A DNA stretch of 64,000 nucleotides. Source: an uncultured Pelagibacteraceae bacterium (GTDB taxonomy: Bacteria > Pseudomonadota > Alphaproteobacteria > Pelagibacterales > Pelagibacteraceae). How positions within the stretch are numbered: position 1 is the first letter of the stretch; the number at the start of each line of letters is the position of its first letter. Positions 37,961 through 46,246 of this stretch are shown in pieces. The position numbers and the translations under genes were made by a program. Where the stretch lies: NCBI GenBank assembly GCA_902571955.1, contig CACGDZ010000003.1, forward strand, positions 56,954 through 120,953, written 5' to 3'. Under the pieces are notes generated by a model. It did no database searches. It worked only from the letters and a program-made list of their open reading frames with translations, and was not told the origin of the DNA.

Positions 37961-38162
37961 GATGCACGTTGTAAAGAGGAGGTTGTCATACACGGTATGC
38001 AACTCTATCGTTAGAACTTATAGCAAACCTCTCGCCAGAGTGCATCCTGGTTTTGTCTTATGCTTAAGTTCAAAAGTTGCAATTAGCAAGTTAACTGTGC
38101 AAATTTTAATGCGTGCGAAGCTACACCTTTTTTTCTTTCTGTGTAGCTTCTACGCATTAAAA
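37961..38162. ncRNA. GC-richer structured noncoding stretch, candidate RNA
   Basis: This 236-bp gap between two island genes holds much more G+C than its surroundings. GATGCAC at 37961-37967 pairs with GTGCATC at 38040-38046 and encloses further stems: AGAGG/CCTCT (37975-37979 with 38028-38032) and GTTG-CATAC/GTATG-CAAC (37982-38003, one bulged T). A second, long hairpin lies at 38104-38162. A 95-codon frame spans the region but has no protein-like features. Strand is uncertain, since the stems work either way. I do not recognise an RNA family. Confidence 0.45.
38104..38162. repeat. Long interrupted palindrome before the GHKL ATPase gene
   Basis: TTTTAATGCG (38104-38113) and GAAGCTACAC (38117-38126) are matched exactly by GTGTAGCTTC (38141-38150) and CGCATTAAAA (38153-38162), giving 20 paired positions around a small internal loop and a pyrimidine-rich 14-nt loop. 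No U-tract follows on the plus strand, so a normal terminator is unlikely. It ends 14 bp before the ATPase ATG and may control that gene. Confidence 0.7.
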
Positions 38163-38176
38163 AAAGATTTTTAAAT

Positions 38177-40102
38177 ATGGTTAATAGTTCAAAACCACAT
38201 TGGGTCAAAACAGAATGGGGAAGTGGTCTATATTTTGCTCCATCTTTAGAAGGTTTTAATACAGAAGAAAAGCAATTAAATACAAATATTGCTAATGAGG
38301 ATGGTCAAAACAGAGGAGATGAACAATTAAATAAAAACAAGCCTGTAATAGTTAAAATTTCTGAAAAAATAATTAATGATGCCAGTTTTTATTCTAAATA
38401 TCTTTTTGGGATGCAAGAAATTTTAAAAATTAATCCAAAAAATAAAATTTATCCTATAAATGATAAAAAAATTAGAGTTATCATAATTGAATGTTTCAAC
38501 ACAAATGGGTTAACAGGCTCATTCATTGAAACTGATAATCAAAATTATGAAAGATTTTTTATGGGTTCAGAGTTATCAAAAACAGGTGGTAAATTAGGAA
38601 GAAGACAGTTGGGTCGCCACGTATACATGTTAGCTTCTAAACTTAGAGGTTTTTTAGCGCTGTCAATCGACAAAGAGAATAAAAAGGAATTTCTAAGAGG
38701 TATACAATTTTTGGATAAATATAGTTATCAAGGAAAAAAAATGAATCCATATGGATTTTATGGATATTCAAAAGAAAATAAAGAGAAACAAAACCAACAA
38801 GAAAGTTTACCAATTTTAGATAAGGATATTATTGAAGACTTTAAAAATTTAACTGGAATAAAAAGGAATAAAGATGATACGGGACTTTCAATATTAATTC
38901 CAGAGCCACATGACGATATAACAGCGGAAAGAATTTTCAAAAAATATTTAAATAGATTTTTTCCAAGTATTTTGATTGGTACGATGAAAATTGACTATAA
39001 AGGGAAAATTATCTCAGCTGAAAATATTAAAGAAATTTTAATTAAAGAAAGAATGTTATCTGAAAAATGGTTATCATTTTTTGATGAAGTTTATACAATG
39101 CCAGATGACAAGAAGCATTTCATCTCCGATGTTGAAAAATATAATTTTGAAACAGTATTAAATTTAGATGAAATAGGTGATAGTCAATTAGAAAAAATTA
39201 AACACGATTACTTTGATAAAAAACCAATTGTATTTAAGTTTAAGGTTAAATTACCTTTTTTAAAATCATATTTAAACAAAACAGGAATAAAATTTGGTTG
39301 GTTTAATGTTGCACTTCAAAAAACAGAGAGTTCAGATAAGCCCATAAGGCCTATATTTTTGAGAGGCAATTTACAAATTCCAAATGAAGCAAGATATTTT
39401 AAATTTCAAAAAAGTGCATATGCTGCTTTGTGGGTTGATGGACAGGAAGAAAATAATTTAATTGAGGTGTTGGGCGACTCTGAGGGTATGGCTCACGATA
39501 GCTGGAATATGAACCATCCTGAAATTGAGAATTCATATGATCCAGATATCAAAAAAGTCTTTCAGTATATAAAATCTAGTCTTACAACAATTTTTAATTT
39601 TGTAACCGATAAGAAGGATCAACTTGATCTTGAAACATTCTCAGATGATTTACCTACATTCGAGGATATTCAAGAAAAAGAAAAAATAATTCAGAAAGAG
39701 GTAATATTTGAAAATCCTGAATTGCCACCAGTTAATCCTCCTCCACCACCTTCGCCAAGTCAAAGAAAAATGGTTAAAGAAATTAAAATTGATGGAGGTT
39801 TTAAAGTAATTAAAACAGATGAATGTGAGGAAAGTAATTTTCCAATGAAAGTCAGAGTAAGATTCGCTTATAGGGCTAGAAACAAAAACTCTTTTAAATG
39901 TTATAATCCAGAACTACATTTTAATTTAACTAAAGATGAAGGTGTATCAATATCTGAAAAGAAAAAAATTACAGATATTGAAACTATAGGAAATGGGGTT
40001 GATTTTTTAGCCACTGAACCTGATTTTGAAATTAGCATTACAGGTTTTTCTGAACTAGGTAAAAAAGATTTAGACGTTAGAGCAAGGAAACTTAAGGGAT
40101 AA
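38177..40102 (+). CDS. GHKL (MORC/MutL-like) ATPase of a putative defence island
   Basis: A 641-residue protein. I read a GHKL ATP-binding fold in the N-terminal third: an N-box-like GQNRGDEQLNKNKPV (residues 43-57, Asn45 as the Mg ligand), the ATP-loop ECFNTNGLTG (105-114), and a lid motif SELSKTGGKLGRRQLGRH (131-148). Such ATPases occur in restriction-type operons together with C5 methyltransferases and Vsr nucleases. The middle (170-500) is unknown. A proline-rich linker (about 515-528) leads to a beta-rich C-terminal domain. The next gene starts 2 bp downstream. The family is inferred from motifs only. Confidence 0.65.
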   Translation: MVNSSKPHWVKTEWGSGLYFAPSLEGFNTEEKQLNTNIANEDGQNRGDEQLNKNKPVIVKISEKIINDASFYSKYLFGMQEILKINPKNKIYPINDKKIRVIIIECFNTNGLTGSFIETDNQNYERFFMGSELSKTGGKLGRRQLGRHVYMLASKLRGFLALSIDKENKKEFLRGIQFLDKYSYQGKKMNPYGFYGYSKENKEKQNQQESLPILDKDIIEDFKNLTGIKRNKDDTGLSILIPEPHDDITAERIFKKYLNRFFPSILIGTMKIDYKGKIISAENIKEILIKERMLSEKWLSFFDEVYTMPDDKKHFISDVEKYNFETVLNLDEIGDSQLEKIKHDYFDKKPIVFKFKVKLPFLKSYLNKTGIKFGWFNVALQKTESSDKPIRPIFLRGNLQIPNEARYFKFQKSAYAALWVDGQEENNLIEVLGDSEGMAHDSWNMNHPEIENSYDPDIKKVFQYIKSSLTTIFNFVTDKKDQLDLETFSDDLPTFEDIQEKEKIIQKEVIFENPELPPVNPPPPPSPSQRKMVKEIKIDGGFKVIKTDECEESNFPMKVRVRFAYRARNKNSFKCYNPELHFNLTKDEGVSISEKKKITDIETIGNGVDFLATEPDFEISITGFSELGKKDLDVRARKLKG

Positions 40103-40104
40103 AA

Positions 40105-41022
40105 ATGCCATTTTTAAATTATACAAATAGAATAAATATAATTTGTAATGATGAACAAAATAGTGACATTAGAGTTTATGCCTCATCTCAAAATAATCAT
40201 TATTATGTTTTTCAAGAAAATCTTGAAAGAGTTAAAAAAGAGGTAAAAAAAAATTTTCCTGAGATTAAATTTTCAGAAATTAAAATATTTGTAGAAGCTT
40301 ATAGAGATGCTTATAGAAAAGAAGTTCAATGGGGTGATTTAGAAAATCCATTAACTGACAAAATTGATTTTTTTAAAAAGAAAGTTTTGATTGCTGAAAA
40401 TATGAATAGAACTCTAGATGAAATAGATTCATCAACAGCAAGATTCAGAATTATCATGGTTAGTGGAGAAAAAAATATTGCTACTTCTGAGGGTTTCCGA
40501 CCGTTTGTTGTAAAAACTAAAGAAGAAATTCAGAAACAACAAGTTCCAGTAAAATCATCACTGATCGGTACTTATGAAAAAGAAATGGAGGAATTATTTT
40601 ATTGCGACTTTCATAATGAGGAACCTAATATGGGGCAGCCAGTTATATATTTAAATAAAAAGTTAGGAATCAAGTCTGATATGAATTCAGATTTAAGAAT
40701 AAGAACTCTGATTTTTTCAAAATGTTTTAAGGAGCTTTTGAAAAAATCAATAATATTGCCAGATAATGAGTATAAAAAAAAATTATTAAAATACGCACAA
40801 ACTCATAATGATCAAAAAAATTGGGAAGACATTAGTGAGCTTTATCAAAATTCAAATGTCAGTGCTAATGAATTTTATGAAAATTTAGAACTAGATGAAT
40901 TTATCGATAACGCAACCCAAGGTTATATTTCAGAAAAAGATTTTTTAGAGAAATATTTAGAGGACAAAAATAGATCAGATATTGAAAATAATTTTACAGG
41001 AGAAGAACAAGATGAAGCTTAA
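40105..41022 (+). CDS. Hypothetical protein of the GHKL ATPase operon
   Basis: A 305-residue protein without recognised motifs. The N-terminal half is mixed alpha/beta (an opening like NYTNRINIICNDEQ, then RVYASSQNNHYYVFQ), and the C-terminal third is helical and acidic (SANEFYENLELDEF). No signal or membrane segment is seen. It is 2 bp after the ATPase gene and overlaps the next start by 11 bp, so it most likely works with the ATPase. Confidence 0.7.
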   Translation: MPFLNYTNRINIICNDEQNSDIRVYASSQNNHYYVFQENLERVKKEVKKNFPEIKFSEIKIFVEAYRDAYRKEVQWGDLENPLTDKIDFFKKKVLIAENMNRTLDEIDSSTARFRIIMVSGEKNIATSEGFRPFVVKTKEEIQKQQVPVKSSLIGTYEKEMEELFYCDFHNEEPNMGQPVIYLNKKLGIKSDMNSDLRIRTLIFSKCFKELLKKSIILPDNEYKKKLLKYAQTHNDQKNWEDISELYQNSNVSANEFYENLELDEFIDNATQGYISEKDFLEKYLEDKNRSDIENNFTGEEQDEA

Positions 41023-41728
41023 AATAAGAAGCTTTAATGATGAAGGTAATTTAAAGTTTAAGAAATTTGTAATTTAAAAAAAAAAAGAGTTTAAATCGAA
41101 AAAAACAAAAACTTTCAAAGTTCCTTTTCACTTAATTAAAGATAAAAAATTAACAACTGAGGTTAAAGACTCAATGGAAATTGATTTAGATAAAAAATTT
41201 AACAATGCATATGAGTATGCAAGTTATCTAAATGAAAAAATATCAAATATTGATTTAAAAAAATATAGATGGGATAGAGGTTTATTTAATTGGGTAAGTG
41301 CAGCATATTTTCCATCTTTTTTTCCAGGGATAAGATCAGGAACTGATGAAAAAAATAGATTTTTGTCAGAAGAAAAAGGGAAGTGGAGAAGACAATTGGC
41401 AAGAACTTTGTGGGAAATTTATTATGTTTATAAAGAAGATAGTTTGTGTCTTTTATATAAACCCACAAATAATTATTCTGATGAGCTAGAAACAATAAGT
41501 AAATCTCCAATTATGTTTAGTTCAAAAGGAGTTGTACAGGCTTACTCTGCTTTATATTTTAAAAAAAAATCAAGCACATCAGGAGAGCAAGCATACAAAA
41601 GAGGTGAAGTTGGAGATTTTAGAGATTTTATAGAGGAGCTTTACCAAATAGAATTAAATCTTGATATTTACAGAATGTCTAAAGATCAAATATTAAATAA
41701 ATTAAATGAGAAATTTTCAAAAAAATAA
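41012..41728 (+). pseudogene. Unknown island gene with an in-frame stop (broken or re-initiated)
   Basis: ATG at 41012 opens MKLKIRSFNDEGNLKFKKFV, then hits TAA at 41075-41077, followed by an 11-A run. The same frame continues with protein-like sequence through ATG 41174 (MEIDLDKKFNNAYEYA) to 41728. The downstream 184 residues include YRWDRGLFNWVSAAYF, KWRRQLARTLWEIYY and a C-terminal YRMSKDQILNKLNEKF. It resembles DUF6339-type proteins seen near such ATPases, but that is tentative. Both sides of the stop share one frame, so a single indel in the A-run does not explain it. It overlaps vsr by 23 bp. Confidence 0.65.
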
Positions 41729-42095
41729 TAATAAATCAAAAAATACCAAACCTGAAAAAGCCATTAGATCTTTACTTTATAAAAATGGTTATCGGTTTAG
41801 AATTCACAAAAAGGAACTACCTGGTAAACCTGATATTGTAATAAATAAACATAAAACGATTATAAACGTTCATGGTTGTTATTGGCACTATCATGGCTGT
41901 GCTCATAGCAATGTACCAAAAACAAAAACTCAATATTGGATAGAAAGATTAGAGCTTAATAAGAAAAGAGATTTTATTAACAAAAGTAAACTGATTAAAT
42001 TAGGCTGGAAAGTAATTGATGTATGGGAGTGCACTTTAAAAAGAAAGAATATAAATAAAACTTTTAACACTCTGGAACGTCTAATCATTGCCTAA
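41706..42095 (+). CDS. vsr: Very short patch repair (Vsr-like) endonuclease
   Basis: A 129-residue Vsr-family nuclease with NTKPEKAIRSLLYKNGYRFR, the catalytic region LPGKPDIVI, the zinc/active-site motif NVHGCYWHYHGCAHSNVP and the C-terminal GWKVIDVWEC. Vsr nicks next to T-G mismatches arising from 5mC deamination and normally accompanies a C5 methyltransferase, as here. Members of this fold also act as restriction nucleases in methyltransferase/GHKL-ATPase operons, so either role is possible. Confidence 0.9.
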   Translation: MRNFQKNNNKSKNTKPEKAIRSLLYKNGYRFRIHKKELPGKPDIVINKHKTIINVHGCYWHYHGCAHSNVPKTKTQYWIERLELNKKRDFINKSKLIKLGWKVIDVWECTLKRKNINKTFNTLERLIIA

Positions 42096-42129
42096 AGATA
42101 TTTATCAAATAACTGACAAGGGTCACCTC

Positions 42130-42378
42130 ATGGAATTAAAACTTCCTGAGCTTAAAACTGAAAACCAAAAAGAATTATTTTTTAGATATTTATCTATAGC
42201 TGAACATTATATTTCTACGGAAAATGTTAAAGAGGCAGAAAAAATTTTAATAAATTTAGGTTTTAGTAAAAAAATTATTCAATCATTTATAAAAACAGTT
42301 CAAAATCATGTGGAAACAGAATTTTCTGATATGAAGGAAATAATGATGGGGAAGGTTCCAAAAAGGTTACTCAATTAA
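42130..42378 (+). CDS. Hypothetical protein
   Basis: About 82 residues from ATG 42130 (MELKLPELKTENQ); a TTG at 42088 would extend it into the vsr end. It looks all-helical with TPR-like spacing (RYLSIAEHYISTENVKEAEKIL). No family is recognised. It overlaps the next ORF by 1 bp. It may belong to the island or to the conserved genome beyond it. Confidence 0.6.
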   Translation: MELKLPELKTENQKELFFRYLSIAEHYISTENVKEAEKILINLGFSKKIIQSFIKTVQNHVETEFSDMKEIMMGKVPKRLLN

Positions 42379-42587
42379 TGCTTATTTTTAATTATAGTTC
42401 AAAAAAAAAGCTTAAGGCTAATATTGGCAAAAAGCTTAATTACACAGAAACTAGCATTTTTGGTGCGGAATATAAGTCTAATGGCATTTTGGTTGGCAGC
42501 AATAGACCCCATTTAACAAGTAATTCTGGAAGAGAATTTTTTGCAGAAGTTACTTTAAAAAACAACTTAATCGTAAAAGTAAATTGA
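42378..42587 (+). CDS. Small hypothetical protein
   Basis: A 69-residue ORF whose pattern suggests a small beta-rich fold: KLKANIGKKLNYTETSIFGAE, then a Gly/Asn/Ser loop, and FFAEVTLKNNLIVKV at the end. I recognise no named family. Its start overlaps the stop of the preceding gene, supporting translation. Confidence 0.55.
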   Translation: MLIFNYSSKKKLKANIGKKLNYTETSIFGAEYKSNGILVGSNRPHLTSNSGREFFAEVTLKNNLIVKVN

Positions 42588-42629
42588 AAAAAACTTTAAA
42601 TATAATCACGGAGGTATAACATACGAATC

Positions 42630-43727
42630 ATGGATACAGTTTTATTAATTATTTTGGTTTTATTATTAGGAGTGGCTTTAGCCATCCTATATTTAAATTT
42701 GAAATCTAAACCTAAAGAAGAAAACGAAAATAAAGAGGCTGAAGAAATATCTAATTTAAAATTAGAAATTTCGAGCTTGAAAGATACTTTAAATACTACG
42801 ATTAACAGCTCACTTGGTGCAATGTCGACTTCATTTAACAACCTATCAACTGGGGTTACTAAAGATATGACTGAAACTTTAACTAAGGTAGAGGAAAAGG
42901 TTGGTAATTTTAACCAACAAGTACAATTGTTAAATCAAAGCCAAGAGGGGATAACAAAAATTTTAGCTGGAGTTAAGAAATATGGAACTCTTGCAGAATT
43001 TAGCCTAGACGCTCTTATTAAAGATTTGCTGCCAGCCTCTCAATTCATGACGAATGTAAAAATGAAGGAAGATACAAGTGAAAATGTGGAATTTGCAATA
43101 AAGCTTCAAGGAGATGTTTTGGTTCCTGTAGATAGTCATTTTCCTGTAGAAAAATTTAAAGCAATTACCGATGGTCATGACGCGGAAGACAAAAGGGCTG
43201 TTGCAGATGCTAGAGCAAAATTAGCCTCAGCGTTTAAAGCAAAAGCTAAAAGCGTTAATGAAAAATATATTGTTCCACCAAAAACTACTGATTTTGCGAT
43301 TGTGTATGCTCCTACAGAAAGCTTATACAAAGAGTTAACTGAATACCAAGATCCAAGTACAAAAGAATTATTAACTCAAGAGTTAATGAAAAAATACAAA
43401 GTTGTAATATGTGGGCCTAATACTCTTTCTGCTTACTTACAATCTTTACATATGGGGTTTCAATCATTGAAAGTACAAAAAGGTGCAACTGAAATTTATA
43501 ATCATTTAAAAACAATCAGTACAAGATTTTCTAAACATTTTGACAACATTATAGTTCTTAGAAAAAAATTAGAAGATGCTATGGGAGTTGTTGATAAATT
43601 TGGAACGGATGCAAGATCAATTTCAAGAACTTTAGAAAACATTAAAGATCCCGAGCAGGTTGAGAAAGCTGTACAAACTGAAAACGTGGAAAAATTTGTT
43701 GAACGAAATAGGCAGCTTAAAAATTAA
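42630..43727 (+). CDS. rmuC: RmuC-family recombination protein
   Basis: A 365-residue RmuC: an N-terminal membrane anchor (about residues 3-24), a coiled coil (about 30-120) and the RmuC nuclease-like core with FAIKLQGDVLVPVDSHFPVEKF and VICGPNTLSAYLQSLHMGFQSLKVQK (quoted in part). RmuC limits inversions and is predicted to act on DNA during recombination. A strong GGAGGT ribosome site precedes the ATG. It is followed directly by two more nucleases. Confidence 0.92.
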   Translation: MDTVLLIILVLLLGVALAILYLNLKSKPKEENENKEAEEISNLKLEISSLKDTLNTTINSSLGAMSTSFNNLSTGVTKDMTETLTKVEEKVGNFNQQVQLLNQSQEGITKILAGVKKYGTLAEFSLDALIKDLLPASQFMTNVKMKEDTSENVEFAIKLQGDVLVPVDSHFPVEKFKAITDGHDAEDKRAVADARAKLASAFKAKAKSVNEKYIVPPKTTDFAIVYAPTESLYKELTEYQDPSTKELLTQELMKKYKVVICGPNTLSAYLQSLHMGFQSLKVQKGATEIYNHLKTISTRFSKHFDNIIVLRKKLEDAMGVVDKFGTDARSISRTLENIKDPEQVEKAVQTENVEKFVERNRQLKN

Positions 43728-43764
43728 TTTCTTTTTTTCTTTAATAACGTCTATAAGAAATCTC

Positions 43765-44451
43765 ATGCAGTGGAATCAAAAATATGATTATCCAAAATCA
43801 TCAAGAGCAACAGTTGATGGTATTAGAAGATACTTATTAGGGGAAACAAAATTACCAAGTGTCACTTCAATTTTAGATGCAACTCGATCTGAAGAAGATA
43901 AAGCGGCATTGGCAAATTGGAGAGAAAGAACTGGGCAAAAAGAAGCTGAAGCAATTACAAAAGCAGCAAGTAGCAGGGGATCTCAAATGCACAACTATTT
44001 AGAATCTTATTTACTTGGAAGAGAGAATTTAAGTTTTTTTGAAGATAACGAACAATACAAATTAATGGCTAAAGAAATTATAGAAAAAGGTTTAAAAAAT
44101 AGATTGGATGAAATTTGGGGGGTGGAATGCACTCTTTATTACCCAGAGAAGTATGCAGGTACTGCTGATTGTGTTGGAGTGTATGAAGGAAAAGAAACAA
44201 TAATTGATTTTAAACAAAGTAATAAACCCAAAAAAGCTGAGTATATCGACTCATGGCTTCTTCAAACAAGCGCCTATTCATTAGCTCATAATATTGTGTA
44301 TAACTCCAATATCACTTCTTGTGTAATTTTGGTTTGCACAGTAGATAAATTATTCCAAGAATTTAAAATTCAAGGACATGATTTAATTGTTTATCAAAAT
44401 TTGTTTTTGGGAAGATTAAATAAATTTAATGAGCTATCGAATATAACCTAA
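43765..44451 (+). CDS. PD-(D/E)XK exonuclease (RecB-nuclease-like)
   Basis: About 228 residues from ATG 43765 (MQWNQKYDYPKSSR); the longer frame from 43660 lies inside rmuC. Conserved nuclease features are RGSQMHNYLESYLLG with His76, Glu121, AGTADCVGVYEG with Asp135 and ETIIDFKQSNKPK with Asp148 and Lys150. This is the layout of PDDEXK_1/RecB-type and phage-type exonucleases. It lies between rmuC and an ExoI-like gene, consistent with DNA end processing. Confidence 0.8.
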   Translation: MQWNQKYDYPKSSRATVDGIRRYLLGETKLPSVTSILDATRSEEDKAALANWRERTGQKEAEAITKAASSRGSQMHNYLESYLLGRENLSFFEDNEQYKLMAKEIIEKGLKNRLDEIWGVECTLYYPEKYAGTADCVGVYEGKETIIDFKQSNKPKKAEYIDSWLLQTSAYSLAHNIVYNSNITSCVILVCTVDKLFQEFKIQGHDLIVYQNLFLGRLNKFNELSNIT

Positions 44452-44457
44452 GATTTT

Positions 44458-45894
44458 ATGGATAAAATAGTAATTTATGATACAGAAACAACAAATAGCA
44501 CAATTTGGGGATCAATAATTGAAGTAGGTGCTGTAGTTGTCGATAAAAATTTAAAAGAAATTGGTAAGCTAAATATTCGTGGGCGTATGCCTGAGGGAGA
44601 AGTGCCTTCAGCCAAAGCGTTACTTGTTAACTCAACAAGTATTGATTTACTTACTAAAGGCAATTACTCGCATTACGATTTTTTAGGAGCAGTAGAAAAT
44701 TTTTTCTCCAAAGCTGGTCCAGCATTGTTTATGGGCTGGAGTAACTTAAATTTTGATAGGAGAATGTTTCATTTTAATTTTTTTAAAGGGAACAGATATC
44801 CTTATATTACTCATTCTTCGCCTAATAAAGAGCACGATGGTTTGCATGTTGCAAGAGTAGCTCAAACCTTAAATCCTGAAACATTAAAGACTGAATTAAC
44901 AGAAGCTGGAAATGAAAGTCTAGCTTTAGAAGGCTTAGCTAGACAACAAGGATTTGATACATCTCAACAACATACAGCTTATCATGATGCGTTCACAAGC
45001 TTAAAAATTCTTAGAATTATAAAAGATAAACATAAAGACAATTGGGAAAATTTTTTAAGTACATCTACAAAAAATAGCGTTGAAACTATCTTAAAAAGTG
45101 AGGGGATTTATTCAATTTTCGAAAATGTTAAGGGAAAAAATATGATGTATCTTGTCTCTACATTACATCCAGATCATTGTTTTCATCCATCATATGCATC
45201 TTGGGGATATTTATTTGATTTAAGAAGAGATCCTGAACCTTTGTTAAATTTATCAATAAATGATCTTAAAGTTTATTTAAAAAAGTTTAGTCCAAAAGCG
45301 TTTAGAGTAATCAAAACCAACAAAGCTCCTGTAGTTTTAGATAAAAAGTTTGCATTAAAAGAGAAGGTATATGCTGACTTAGATTTAGAAACAATCCAGA
45401 AAAGAGCAAAAATAGTTAGAAATAGTGAAAATTTTTGTAAAAATATTCAAATCATTAATAGAGAAGCCGCTGAAGAAAAAGCTCAAACTCAAACCCAGGA
45501 AGATCTGTTACCTGAAGAAACTTTATATGAAAAATTCATTCCTAATAAAGACACCCAATTATTTAAAACTTGGCATAGCTCTTCTTGGGAAGATAAATTA
45601 AGAATGTTGGACAAGTTTCAAGATAAAAGATGTAGTTGGTTTGGTCAAAAAATTATCTATCAAGAAGCACCACAAATTTTGCCACCAGATTTATATAAAA
45701 ATATTAAAAGTGAAATCGCCAGAAGAATTTTAAGTAAAAATAGAGAAAAATGGCAAACTATAGGAATGGCTTACCAAGAAATTGACACCTTAAGAGATCA
45801 AGCATCAAATCGAGATGATGAAGAGGAGCTAAAAAAATTAGATGAAATAAATGAATTTATTATGTCTATAGAAAAAAAATATGAAATTGCCTAG
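44458..45894 (+). CDS. sbcB: Exodeoxyribonuclease I-like (DEDDh) 3'-5' exonuclease
   Basis: A 478-residue protein with a DnaQ-fold exonuclease at its start: YDTETTNSTIWGSIIEVGAV (motif I, Asp8, Glu10), SNLNFDRRMF (motif II) and HTAYHDAFTSLKIL (motif III, DEDDh His and Asp). The length and the extra C-terminal region (about 200-478) fit SbcB/ExoI, which degrades ssDNA 3'-5' and stimulates repair. It precedes trxA by 34 bp. Confidence 0.8.
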   Translation: MDKIVIYDTETTNSTIWGSIIEVGAVVVDKNLKEIGKLNIRGRMPEGEVPSAKALLVNSTSIDLLTKGNYSHYDFLGAVENFFSKAGPALFMGWSNLNFDRRMFHFNFFKGNRYPYITHSSPNKEHDGLHVARVAQTLNPETLKTELTEAGNESLALEGLARQQGFDTSQQHTAYHDAFTSLKILRIIKDKHKDNWENFLSTSTKNSVETILKSEGIYSIFENVKGKNMMYLVSTLHPDHCFHPSYASWGYLFDLRRDPEPLLNLSINDLKVYLKKFSPKAFRVIKTNKAPVVLDKKFALKEKVYADLDLETIQKRAKIVRNSENFCKNIQIINREAAEEKAQTQTQEDLLPEETLYEKFIPNKDTQLFKTWHSSSWEDKLRMLDKFQDKRCSWFGQKIIYQEAPQILPPDLYKNIKSEIARRILSKNREKWQTIGMAYQEIDTLRDQASNRDDEEELKKLDEINEFIMSIEKKYEIA

Positions 45895-45928
45895 TTGACT
45901 TTAAGACTGCAATTTATAGAAAGGATGT

Positions 45929-46246
45929 ATGCTTACAAATTTTAAAGACGAAGATTTTGATACTAAAATTAAAAATGAAGATGTTTCAGTAATTCAGTTT
46001 TCAGCCGAGTGGTGTGGACCATGCAAGGCACTAAAACCAGTAATGGATAAATTATCTGATGAATATAAAGATAAAGCTGGTTTTTATTATGCTGATGTTG
46101 AAGATGGTGGAATTAATACAGGTTCAGCTGCTGGCATTAGAGGTGTTCCAACAGTTATTATCTATAAAAAAGGTGTTGAAGTAGATAGAAAAGTTGGTGG
46201 AGTTCCTGAGAGCCATATGAAAGAATTTTTAGATAAAAATATTTAA
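45929..46246 (+). CDS. trxA: Thioredoxin
   Basis: A 105-residue thioredoxin fold with active site SAEWCGPCKALKP (residues about 27-39) and the cis-Pro loop RGVPTVIIYKKG. It serves cytosolic disulfide reduction. It converges with folC, overlapping by 4 bp. A trxA-folC-accD-trp neighbourhood is conserved in alphaproteobacteria. Confidence 0.95.
   Translation: MLTNFKDEDFDTKIKNEDVSVIQFSAEWCGPCKALKPVMDKLSDEYKDKAGFYYADVEDGGINTGSAAGIRGVPTVIIYKKGVEVDRKVGGVPESHMKEFLDKNI

Noticed and set aside
37961-38162. Retron msr/msd RNA
   Set aside because: A GCGAGAGG segment on the minus strand recalls retron msr, but no reverse transcriptase gene is nearby and no a1/a2 repeat layout is convincing.
37887-38174. 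A 95-codon plus-strand frame (MQEKKLEKTKRN...) across the island gap
   Set aside because: Its first part overlaps the end of the small basic gene, its composition is not protein-like, and it runs through strong nested hairpins. A structured noncoding region explains it better.
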